A stretch of 64,000 nucleotides of DNA from Armatimonadota bacterium (GTDB taxonomy: Bacteria; Armatimonadota; Armatimonadia; Armatimonadales; Capsulimonadaceae), in assembly GCA_025353925.1 (NCBI GenBank), contig JANXNV010000221.1:1-64000 (forward strand), given 5' to 3'. The position numbers and the translations under genes were made by a program. The notes under the pieces are model-generated. The model saw only the letters and a program-made list of their open reading frames with translations, was not told the DNA's origin and did not search any database. How positions within the stretch are numbered: the first letter of the stretch is position 1; every line of letters starts with the position of its first letter. This document shows positions 42,748 through 49,539 of the stretch, piece by piece.

Positions 42748-43553
42748 GCGTGGTTCTCCTGGAACGCGTCTACACGGAAGTCGATTCCCGTGCTCTCTCG
42801 GGACTCGCAGCCGTCCCGGAGCGGGCACCATTGGCAATGCTCGCCCGGTTCTTGGGGGTGGGCGTCGCCGAGCAACACCCGCTGGAGCCTGTCCATCACC
42901 GCCGCGTGCTGGCCCCGGACGTCCGCGACGGTGATTGTCTCCCTGTCCACACGACCGCCCTCGTCCACCCAGTCCAACTCAGACAAATAGTTGTCGTATC
43001 CGGGGAATCCCAACTTCAGCAGCCAGAGGTTTGTGAAAGCGGCTTCCAGGTCCGTCTTGGGCCGCCCCAGCTTGTAGTCGCGGCCCACCACCGTCACCGG
43101 ACCGGTCCCGGACGCGTCGGCACGCACGATCACCCGATCCAGGCGACCCGACAGAACAAAAAACGGCTGCCCGTCACGAGTGATCGGCTTCTCTACCCAA
43201 TGCTCGACGGATAATGTGTTCACGGCGTCATCAAGATCGTCGTTGGCGATATAACCTTCAAGCATCCGCAAGCATCGCAAACGATCTTCGTCCCGCGCCG
43301 CTTCGGAGTCGTACCGCTGTCCGCGAAACGCCTGGCGGCTCCACGCTTCCAGGTGGGTGACGTTCGGGGGCGTACCGTTGCGCGGATTATAGACCTTGCC
43401 CGCCAACTCATGCCAGGCGATCCCGAAGCTGGCGTTCGTGATCGCGGGTCGGGGCGGCCACTGCTTGAGCACGCGTAGGGTGTGAAACCGGTAATTACAA
43501 TGGGTATCGACGAGGCTAGACGGAGAAATTCGAGCAGTAAGATTAGTTGACAC
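42744..43553 (-). CDS. PD-(D/E)XK nuclease with Fe-S cluster motif (Cas4/AddB-like)
   Basis: This 269-residue protein has the RecB-type nuclease layout. HELAGKVYN supplies the first catalytic region near 50, and VVGRDYKLGRPKT near 162-174 holds the Asp and Lys of the D...xK site. Four cysteines frame the domain: one in THCNYRF near 18 and three in EHCQWCPLRDGC near 240-251, the pattern of an iron-sulfur cluster as in Cas4 and AddB. Such enzymes are 5'-3' or 3'-5' single-strand exonucleases. No CRISPR array or cas gene occurs in the window, so a phage or element recombination role is more likely. It is divergent from an XRE regulator over a large operator. Confidence 0.8.
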   Translation of the reverse strand: MSTNLTARISPSSLVDTHCNYRFHTLRVLKQWPPRPAITNASFGIAWHELAGKVYNPRNGTPPNVTHLEAWSRQAFRGQRYDSEAARDEDRLRCLRMLEGYIANDDLDDAVNTLSVEHWVEKPITRDGQPFFVLSGRLDRVIVRADASGTGPVTVVGRDYKLGRPKTDLEAAFTNLWLLKLGFPGYDNYLSELDWVDEGGRVDRETITVADVRGQHAAVMDRLQRVLLGDAHPQEPGEHCQWCPLRDGCESRESTGIDFRVDAFQENHA

Positions 43554-43566
43554 GATGAGATTTCCT

Positions 43567-43617
43567 GACTTTTAACAACGTTATGTTGTATAATATATCA
43601 TAACGTTGTCAAAAGTC
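43567..43617. promoter_or_regulatory. Large operator dyad between nuclease and XRE genes
   Basis: Arms of 19 bp, GACTTTTAACAACGTTATG against CATAACGTTGTCAAAAGTC, pair with one mismatch around a 13-base A/T-rich centre. The inner 11 bp (ACAACGTTATG) are perfect. A TTGACA-like -35 for the nuclease gene lies inside. The divergent XRE protein is the expected ligand. Confidence 0.75.
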
Positions 43618-43650
43618 AAGTCTTATTGCGGGTTGCGGTAAAATATCCTT

Positions 43651-43884
43651 GTGCAACCGCCCCACGACGACATGATAATCGCACAGATGGTGCGACGGAT
43701 GCGGCGCGACCGCGAATTATCCCAGGACGCACTCGCGTTGCACTTGGGCGTCGCCCAGAATGTAATCAGCCGCATGGAGCAAAGTGAGCGGCGCATCACC
43801 CTGCCCGAGCTCCGAAACATTTGCGACTTTTGTGAGTTTCCGCTATTGGACTTCGTTGCAGAGTATCTCGTGCGCCGTAAGTAA
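43651..43884 (+). CDS. XRE-family repressor
   Basis: A 77-residue protein, one helix-turn-helix domain: RRMRRDRELSQDALALHLGV, AQNVISRMEQSERRITLPEL, then RNICDFCEFPLLDFVAEYL. It starts at GTG or at an internal ATG seven codons later. It is divergent from the nuclease pair and faces the 51-bp dyad, so it most likely represses those genes and itself. Confidence 0.8.
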   Translation: MQPPHDDMIIAQMVRRMRRDRELSQDALALHLGVAQNVISRMEQSERRITLPELRNICDFCEFPLLDFVAEYLVRRK

Positions 43885-43990
43885 TGAACATGAGTTTCTG
43901 GATTCGCTCTTTCTTTCGCGCTGTCTGAACGCTTGGTAGGCTTGGGCCGAGTTCCTGCCTGGCAGGTCATTCCCTAACCGGGCTGCCCGC

Positions 43991-45607
43991 CTAAGGTTGC
44001 TTTCGGATCGCTGAAAGTAGGCGTTTGACGGCTGGCAAAACTGGCAGAAGCAGACTAGTTTTTGTCATCGACCCCACACCTGAAGCGACAGGCTTCGCGG
44101 GTAGAATGGGGGTTTTTTCTGTTTCGGCCTGCACTTCGCGCTCCTTGGTCTCGCGGAAAGCCGCGATTTCCGATCTTTTCGTATATACCGTCTTATCAGC
44201 AGCAAGCGCGTGCTCGAGCGCAAGGAACATCGCAGGCTTTATTCGGGCCATCAGCGTATGATACAAGGTGTCTGGAATGGCCCTGTACGCAGCTTCGCTC
44301 CCAGCCGCGTCCCGAAGGAGCAACGACGCCTTACGCGAGACCTCTTTTTTTGCCTCCACAGCCAACGCCTGAAACCGCCCCCGAATGGCATCAAGATCAG
44401 CAGCGTGAACGGGGGGTAGGGTTGCCAGCTTGTCATCGATCTTGGCTTCCAGGCTGACCTCGGGGTGAGCGATGGCCTGGGCGCGGCGGGCCTCGATTTT
44501 GCGCTCGAGGGTTATCCGCGCCCAGCCTTGTGGGTTTCCGGGCGGCGGTGACTTCTTCGCAAGCGCAGCCGAGGTCTCTGCCAGTATCTGGGCGATGTCC
44601 TGGTCGCCCAGGCCGCAGGCTCGCCACTCTGACACGTAGCCGTCCAGGATTTCTAGGCCCAGGCCCGACGCCCCTGACAGTTCAGCGGCGGCCCGGTCGG
44701 AGTCGACGGCAAGGGCAGGCAGCGCAAGGGCTTGGGGCGGGGCTGGCGCAGGGTTTTGCGTTGGTTCCTGGATAGGCGCTGGCACTGGTTTCGGAACATC
44801 TTCTGAGACCATGATCTCAGCTTCAAGTTTCAGCGCCTCCATGACCGCGGCTTCGTCCTGATCCTCATTATTTAAAGAATTCAAAGAATCAACAGCAGAA
44901 ACATAATCATGCGAGTCTGCGCCCGCCTGCGTGGACTGCTCTTGTTTTGTTTGTTTTTCTTCAAATTCTTTTTCTGGACTCTCATTAGTGCCGCAACCCT
45001 GCGGCATGGCTGGAGCCTGTTTTGCGGTGTGGACAGCGGCCTTTTTTCGGCATGGCCGTACCGTAAAACTGCCGCGCCGCAGCCTTGCGGTATGGCTTTT
45101 ATTACGGGCTTTCCCATCTGACGTGCCGCAAGGCTGCGGTATGGGTACAGGCGCTGAATACTTGGGCCGTGTTTGCGGGTGATCCTGGTAGTAGCATTCG
45201 TTCAGGGCGGCCCGAAGCGCACTGAAATCGTAGGTGATGTGGCTAAAGTGACCGAGTTCGTTGCGGCCCCGAGTTGCTGCCAGCAATTCCTTTGCACTCA
45301 TGCTGTTGGTAACGCGCTGAACCGTGTCGACGCTACGACCGTACTTGGCAGCCAGGGCATCTTGGCTGGGGAAAGGGTCAGCCGACGTGAACTTGTAGGA
45401 CAAAATGCAGGTGATGAGCCAGCATTCATCGGGGGCAAGACCGAGCCGCGCCCCGTATGCCAGCAGAGCGTTTGGCACCTGGGTATGGCCCAGGGCCGTA
45501 AACGGGTCGTCTCCCCATTTTTGAGCAAACGTGCATTTGACGGCAGTTTTGTCGTCCGAAACTGTTGCAGGGTTGACAGGAGTCACCCCTCTCGGGTATG
45601 GTTGCAT
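43991..45607 (-). CDS. Replication-initiator-like protein (phage O / plasmid Rep type)
   Basis: About 538 residues from an ATG at 45607; a TTG at 45670 is the alternative, and neither has a good ribosome site. The N-terminal 130 residues form a winged-helix-like domain (GHTQVPNALLAYGARLGLAP, then FPSQDALAAKYGRSVDTVQR), the pattern of phage replication O proteins and helix-turn-helix Rep proteins. A long Pro/Gln/Glu-rich middle follows, then a helical C-terminus. The middle is encoded by repeated GCGG(C/T)ATGG-type sequences followed by an A/T-rich stretch, as in the origin inside the lambda O gene. It lies between the XRE-controlled nucleases and the integrase, an arrangement typical of an integrative element. 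Confidence 0.6.
   Translation of the reverse strand: MQPYPRGVTPVNPATVSDDKTAVKCTFAQKWGDDPFTALGHTQVPNALLAYGARLGLAPDECWLITCILSYKFTSADPFPSQDALAAKYGRSVDTVQRVTNSMSAKELLAATRGRNELGHFSHITYDFSALRAALNECYYQDHPQTRPKYSAPVPIPQPCGTSDGKARNKSHTARLRRGSFTVRPCRKKAAVHTAKQAPAMPQGCGTNESPEKEFEEKQTKQEQSTQAGADSHDYVSAVDSLNSLNNEDQDEAAVMEALKLEAEIMVSEDVPKPVPAPIQEPTQNPAPAPPQALALPALAVDSDRAAAELSGASGLGLEILDGYVSEWRACGLGDQDIAQILAETSAALAKKSPPPGNPQGWARITLERKIEARRAQAIAHPEVSLEAKIDDKLATLPPVHAADLDAIRGRFQALAVEAKKEVSRKASLLLRDAAGSEAAYRAIPDTLYHTLMARIKPAMFLALEHALAADKTVYTKRSEIAAFRETKEREVQAETEKTPILPAKPVASGVGSMTKTSLLLPVLPAVKRLLSAIRKQP
44866..45145. other. Putative replication origin inside the initiator gene (iterons plus A/T-rich region)
   Basis: Three 22-bp repeats with consensus YGCCGCARNCYTGCGGYATGGS lie at 44989-45010, 45075-45096 and 45124-45145; each is itself a dyad (CCGCA...TGCGG). 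A partial fourth (CGGCATGG) lies near 45050. On the downstream side in gene orientation, 44866-44985 is strikingly A/T-rich (runs such as ATTATTTAAAGAATTC and TTGTTTTTCTTC). Iterons then an A/T-rich block inside the initiator gene is the layout of lambda-type origins. Confidence 0.5.
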
Positions 45608-45683
45608 TGATCTTAGCCGATCAGGTCCAGCGCGCCCTGACCAAAGTTTGCGCTGAGCCATTCCTTTCAAATTTAATTGGGAG

Positions 45684-45717
45684 TAGCGTGAGCCGCCTGA
45701 CAGGGCGGTTCACGCTA
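45684..45717. terminator. Hairpin with T-tract between integrase and initiator genes
   Basis: TAGCGTGAGCCGCC pairs with GGCGGTTCACGCTA (one G-T pair) and is followed by TTTTT on the forward strand. It points opposite to both neighbouring genes, so it may protect the element from outside transcription. Confidence 0.55.
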
Positions 45718-45775
45718 TTTTTGTGTGTGGTTGCACCCTGCGACTTCCACCCGGTCGCCAGGTTTGAGATCGGCG

Positions 45776-46993
45776 TTAAGAGTGCGTTCGCTGGCGACGC
45801 GGCATCCGAGGCGGAAGCTGCGGCGCGGGTTCCGGTGGCGGAGAGAGCGCAGGCTCTGCCTGCGCTGGCTTTGACATAACTTGCTCAAATACGTCAGTCT
45901 GCTTGTGCGTTTTTCGGACATCCTCCGAAACCGTGTGGCCGTAAATTTGATGCGTTGTTACGACACTCTTGTGGCCCGCCATTTCTCTCGCGTGTTCGGG
46001 GTTGACCTGTAGCGCCGCAGATATGGCCCTGTGGCGCAGTGAATGCAAAGTGAACCTATCGGGTAGGTCCATTCCTTGCGAGCGACCCCAGGCAAAGTAC
46101 CGCTGCAACTGGCGAAGCATACTTGGCCCATCGACCTGTTCGCCCCAACTGTTTTTGAACAGCCAGTCGCCTTTTGGCTTAGGCTTACGCGTCCCGCCTG
46201 CACCAAGCACTGGCTTTGGCCCACGCTTGGTCGGGCGCACGGCAGAAAGTGCTAAGCGGGCAGCGTCCATGTCCATAATGGCAGCCGCGACCCGGTCGCT
46301 AAGGGGCAATCCACGCGTCTTTCTGGACTTCGTGTTTTTGGCGGCAAACTTAACGACTCTTTGATCATAGTCGATGTCCGAAGTTCGCAGTTTACACATT
46401 TCGCCGCGCCGTGCCCCAATCGACAGAGCCATCGCAAACCATGCTTTGGCCCGCGTCTCAAGCACTTTGGCTTCTTCTCGTAACCAAGTATCAGCGATCT
46501 CGGGGTGGAGTTCGGGGTCCCAATGGGCGCTGATGCACTTAATGCCGAGTTCGAGTTTGTCAAGGCCCCAGACGGGAATGTCAGCATCATCGTCGCTCCG
46601 GTGCAGTTTCAGAGCATAATAGTGGTCGCGGCGCAAATAACGGCGCATATAAGCATCCCCGCACCATGTTTTCAGCCTAATCGAGAACGTTCGCGTAGAT
46701 GAGTCAGCGTTTTCGAGGCCCGTGTTAGGATTGCGACGACCCTTGTAAAGCGTGATGACATCATTCAGCACGTCAAGCGTGATCTGACCAGTTGTCGTTG
46801 CACCCGCAACCTCAAAAAGGGGGGCGGCTGTTCGCGAAAAAATCTTTCGGTTTGCCACCGACGCGGGGCGCTGCCCGCCGCGTTCGGCCTCCTGCACCCA
46901 CTTCGCGAACGCGTCTGGAATCGGTACATCGTAAATTACATCTGCCGTGTCCACTATTATTACACCTCCGCTCGCTTGTGTTCTGAAATACAT
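45776..46993 (-). CDS. int: Tyrosine recombinase / integrase
   Basis: About 405 residues from the ATG at 46993; a longer frame would read back through a terminator hairpin and is rejected. The C-terminal catalytic domain has the Arg of SIGARRGEMCKLRTSDI near 235, HSLRHRAISAAL near 345 with the H-x-x-R pair, the His of MAGHKSVVTTHQIYGHT near 370 and the nucleophilic Tyr in IYGH. The N-terminal part (VWGLDKLELGIKCISAHWDP region) resembles the core-binding domain. A Pro-rich tail follows. It lies just beyond a tRNA-Thr gene, the usual target of such enzymes, and marks the right end of the accessory segment. Confidence 0.85.
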   Translation of the reverse strand: MYFRTQASGGVIIVDTADVIYDVPIPDAFAKWVQEAERGGQRPASVANRKIFSRTAAPLFEVAGATTTGQITLDVLNDVITLYKGRRNPNTGLENADSSTRTFSIRLKTWCGDAYMRRYLRRDHYYALKLHRSDDDADIPVWGLDKLELGIKCISAHWDPELHPEIADTWLREEAKVLETRAKAWFAMALSIGARRGEMCKLRTSDIDYDQRVVKFAAKNTKSRKTRGLPLSDRVAAAIMDMDAARLALSAVRPTKRGPKPVLGAGGTRKPKPKGDWLFKNSWGEQVDGPSMLRQLQRYFAWGRSQGMDLPDRFTLHSLRHRAISAALQVNPEHAREMAGHKSVVTTHQIYGHTVSEDVRKTHKQTDVFEQVMSKPAQAEPALSPPPEPAPQLPPRMPRRQRTHS

Positions 46994-47032
46994 CTCGTGT
47001 TTACAAACACATAATACCCCAAAATCGCCAAA

Positions 47033-47067
47033 AAAAGCGTCTTCTGAATTTTTCAGAAGACGCTTTT
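47033..47067 (-). terminator. Intrinsic terminator downstream of tRNA-Thr
   Basis: AAAAGCGTCTTCTGAA and its exact complement flank TTT; on the reverse strand it ends in a run of seven T. It separates the tRNA transcript from the integrase gene. Confidence 0.85.
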
Positions 47068-47085
47068 CGCCTTGAAATCTTATGT

Positions 47086-47148
47086 TGCGCCCGGTCCACG
47101 ACCTCTTCTTTACCAAAGAAGTGCTCTACCACTGAGCTACTTGGGCGC
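47086..47148 (-). pseudogene. tRNA-Thr(GGT) lacking most of the T-arm
   Basis: Read on the reverse strand from 47148, the acceptor strand GCGCCCA, a normal D-arm, and an anticodon stem-loop (CTTCT-TTGGTAA-AGAAG, anticodon GGT) are intact. After the variable loop AGGTC, GTGGACCGGGCGCA follows directly. About 11-12 bases, including the whole T-loop, are missing, although the 3' acceptor strand GGGCGC is still present. The length is about 63 instead of 74-76. The T-loop is the usual crossover site of tyrosine integrases, and an integrase gene lies 90 bases away. The molecule cannot fold as a normal bacterial tRNA. Confidence 0.7.
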
Positions 47149-47210
47149 GTCTGGCTTGGGATTATAGCACAGTCCTAATCAGTTTTGCAAGGGTGCGGGC
47201 AAAAAGACAA

Positions 47211-48356
47211 TCACGCCTCTGTGATCTCCCCGTGTTCATTGATGACGATGTGCGGTGTCGGCCGAATAGGCACTTTCAGGAAATAGCGTGTGCCTTTCAA
47301 TTCGCCTTGCCTAGTCAGTGCTTCTTTCTCGGTGAGATCAGCCAGGTCGCGTGTGGCCGTGGCATGAGGTGCGCCGGTAATCGCCATGTATTTTGCGGCA
47401 GTTAAGCCGCCCAGGAAGCCACCTGGTCCAGCACGGAACATTCGAAGAAGAGCTTTTTCCTGACGCTCGTTCAATCGCCCACGCAGAAGGTCCAGCATTC
47501 TGACCTTATCCTGAATAAACGCCACCTCGCTCAGTGTGCGTGTCTGTGCTTCGAGAACGGTGCCGGCAAACCAGAGAAGCCATGCCGTGATCTCATTCGA
47601 CTTGTTTGCCGCTTCCAGGGCATCGTAGTACTGCTTTCGGCGAATAAGGATAGTCGGCGAGAGCGCAAGAAGCAGCGGCTGTCCGATTGCCTGCCGCAGG
47701 GCCTTTTCCGCCAGTGCCCGGGAGATGCGGCCATTCCCATCTTCGAAGGGGTGGACAGACGCAAAGTAAAGATGGGCAATCCCGGCACGTGCCAAGGCAG
47801 ACATTGTTTTTTCCGAAGCATTGAACCACTCAACAAACTGTGTCATCTCGGCGGGAACGAGTGCAGAGGGAGGGGCTTCGAAGTAGACTTTCGGTTTATC
47901 GGCTCGCCCGGAGACTACCTGCATTGGCTCTATGTGAGTTCGGTATTGCCCGATGCTGGACAAGTCGCGCCGACCATTCATGAGCATTTTGTGCCAATCA
48001 AACAATGTCTCCTCTCTCAAAAGGCCCGCGTAATCGTTCAAAGCATAGACCGTCATCTCGGCGATGCCATACTCGCGCGACTCGACATTCCGATTGTCAA
48101 AGGTTAGACCAAGCCGCTGCCTGATCGACGATTGAACGCTCAGGCGGTCAAGAGTCTCCCCCTCGATTTCCGATGTCGTGAGGGCTTCGGAAAGCAGCAG
48201 CTCGACCTCGATCTGTTTGCGATCCCCGTCTTCAAGAGGGTCAAGCGAACCCAGAAGCAAGCCCCCGCCCAGCAGAAACCTTTGCTCTGCGAGCCGCAGG
48301 CGATCACTGTTCCAGACAAAGTCTCGCCAATTTTGTTTCTGCCAGTTCCAGAGCAT
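47211..48356 (-). CDS. Fic-domain AMPylating protein
   Basis: The 381-residue protein starts with a DUF4172-like N-terminus (WNWQKQNWRDFVWNSDRL), followed by an inhibitory-helix-like motif TTSEIEGE near 61-68 and the Fic catalytic motif HPFEDGNGRISR near 201-212. A C-terminal winged-helix-like region has ATATRDLADLTEKEALTR. Fic enzymes transfer AMP to target proteins; the intramolecular S-x-x-x-E-G motif keeps class II enzymes inactive until signalled. The C-terminal helix-turn-helix suggests DNA binding, and the repeated GAGTAATAAAA sites touching its start codon are probable self-operators. It is the first gene to the right of the integrated element and stands alone. Confidence 0.85.
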   Translation of the reverse strand: MLWNWQKQNWRDFVWNSDRLRLAEQRFLLGGGLLLGSLDPLEDGDRKQIEVELLLSEALTTSEIEGETLDRLSVQSSIRQRLGLTFDNRNVESREYGIAEMTVYALNDYAGLLREETLFDWHKMLMNGRRDLSSIGQYRTHIEPMQVVSGRADKPKVYFEAPPSALVPAEMTQFVEWFNASEKTMSALARAGIAHLYFASVHPFEDGNGRISRALAEKALRQAIGQPLLLALSPTILIRRKQYYDALEAANKSNEITAWLLWFAGTVLEAQTRTLSEVAFIQDKVRMLDLLRGRLNERQEKALLRMFRAGPGGFLGGLTAAKYMAITGAPHATATRDLADLTEKEALTRQGELKGTRYFLKVPIRPTPHIVINEHGEITEA

Positions 48357-48411
48357 GAGTAATAAAACCCTCTTTTATTACTCATATTATGGCATAAACT
48401 GAGTAATAAAA
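48357..48411 (-). promoter_or_regulatory. Operator repeats at the fic start
   Basis: GAGTAATAAAA (48357-48367) and its exact complement (48373-48383) flank CCCTC, and a third direct copy lies at 48401-48411. The block begins at the base next to the fic start codon. Confidence 0.7.
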
Positions 48412-48418
48412 CTGAGGG

Positions 48419-48448
48419 TTGACTCTTCTCACCCTCCCCTGCTATACT
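48419..48448 (+). promoter_or_regulatory. Promoter of the cobalamin-riboswitch transcript
   Basis: TTGACT (48419-48424), an 18-base spacer and TATACT (48443-48448), about 25 bases before the riboswitch. The spacer lacks the SOS-type motif. Confidence 0.6.
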
Positions 48449-48469
48449 CGATTTCACAACTTCATCGTG

Positions 48470-48627
48470 TCAACGCCTTCGGTGCTCCGCGGTCAACGCG
48501 GGGCTTAATTGGGGAAGCCGGTAAGTCCTAACCTGAAAAGTTTGGATAAATCCGGCGCTGTCCCGCAACTGTGTTAGGTCTTTCCCTAGAAAGCCTTCAG
48601 CCAGAATGCCAGCCGTCGGTACAAAGT
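48470..48627 (+). promoter_or_regulatory. Cobalamin riboswitch
   Basis: The conserved order of the B12 aptamer is visible: GGTGC near 48481, GGGGCTTAAT-TGGGGAAGCCGGT near 48500-48522, AATCCGGCGCTGTCCCGCAACTGT near 48549-48572, and GCC-AGAATGCC-AGCCG near 48599-48615 closing the structure. An AAAGTGA(N6)TCACTTT hairpin at 48624-48643 may be part of the expression platform. It binds adenosyl- or methylcobalamin and normally lowers expression of uptake or synthesis genes. Here the first gene downstream encodes a pseudopilin and the second a PEP-CTERM-like protein, which is an unexpected regulon. Confidence 0.9.
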
Positions 48628-48684
48628 GATTGGGATCACTTTGATTTCCCTGCCTGCGCGCGACAGGCGGAAAGAACCCTTACC

Positions 48685-49488
48685 ATGTCTCGTCACGCCT
48701 CCGGCACGTCCCCCCCTGGACGCTGCCACTGTCCTGCCCGCAATCCTTGCCGGGCCTTTACCCTGATCGAACTGCTCGTAGTCATCGCGATCATTTCCAT
48801 CCTCGCGGCGATCCTTTTTCCCGTCTTCCAAAAAGTACGCGAGAATGCCCGCCGCGCCGTCTGCACCAGTAATCTGAAGCAGCTGGGGCTGGCATGGGAA
48901 ATGTATGCCGAGGATTACGATGAAAAAGCGTGTCCCTCGTACAACAACAGCAATGCGAACGATGCTTGGGATTTCAAGCAGGACCTCATTACTCACGTCT
49001 GGACGACCGGTTTTTTGGGCGTTTACACAAAAGACGGAGAGATACACGGGTGTCCCGATAATCCGTTTCAGCCCGGTCCCCACGCCAGACCTTACAACGG
49101 ATACGGCTATAATGCGACTTATCTCGGAGGCGATTTCTTTGGTGCCGTCAATGGCTCCGGGGATCGACCTTCCGCTGTTCTAAGTCGAGTGGTCTCGCCC
49201 GCCGAAACGCCGGTCTTCTCCGATGCAGGTTATGGACCGAAGCAGTCCAGCAATTTCCTGCGTGCTCCCAGCGAGTTCCTGTCGTACGCAAATTCTGGGA
49301 ACACGGACTTCCGGCACCATTTTACAGCGAATGTTTGCTACTGTGACGGACACGTCAAGTCGGTTCTAGATACAGCACCCTATTCTGGTCCACGTAGTTT
49401 GCACAAGACACAATGGGGAGAATTATCGCAGGATGATTCGGGATACGGACCAGGAATGCTTCCCTGCTCCGCTTATCAAATTCCTTGA
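48685..49488 (+). CDS. DUF1559-type pseudopilin (type II secretion-like)
   Basis: The 267-residue protein starts at the ATG 15 codons before a run of basic residues and has GGCGGAAAG upstream; longer frames run through the riboswitch. The prepilin motif [20 protein letters not shown] follows a polar leader ending PCRA, with the E5 of processed pilins. Next is the DUF1559 sequence [20 protein letters not shown], then [16 protein letters not shown], and near the end the [14 protein letters not shown] strand with the typical xDGHVK. These proteins are abundant in Armatimonadota and Planctomycetes and are presumed surface pseudopilins. Control by a B12 riboswitch suggests a role in cobalamin capture or in passage across the envelope, which is inference. 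Confidence 0.85.
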   Translation: MSRHASGTSPPGRCHCPARNPCRAFTLIELLVVIAIISILAAILFPVFQKVRENARRAVCTSNLKQLGLAWEMYAEDYDEKACPSYNNSNANDAWDFKQDLITHVWTTGFLGVYTKDGEIHGCPDNPFQPGPHARPYNGYGYNATYLGGDFFGAVNGSGDRPSAVLSRVVSPAETPVFSDAGYGPKQSSNFLRAPSEFLSYANSGNTDFRHHFTANVCYCDGHVKSVLDTAPYSGPRSLHKTQWGELSQDDSGYGPGMLPCSAYQIP

Positions 49489-49539
49489 TGTCACTATTCG
49501 TGCGATCAGCACACACCCGCCTCCCGAAAGGAAGCAGCA

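Noticed and set aside
42748-42837. Upstream extension of the HNH-AP2 protein by 30 residues
   Set aside because: It overlaps the preceding nuclease gene in another frame and is Arg/Pro-rich; the ATGA overlap start is more natural.
46994-47116. Longer integrase start at 47116
   Set aside because: It would translate through the terminator hairpin and into the tRNA-Thr; the ATG at 46993 avoids both.
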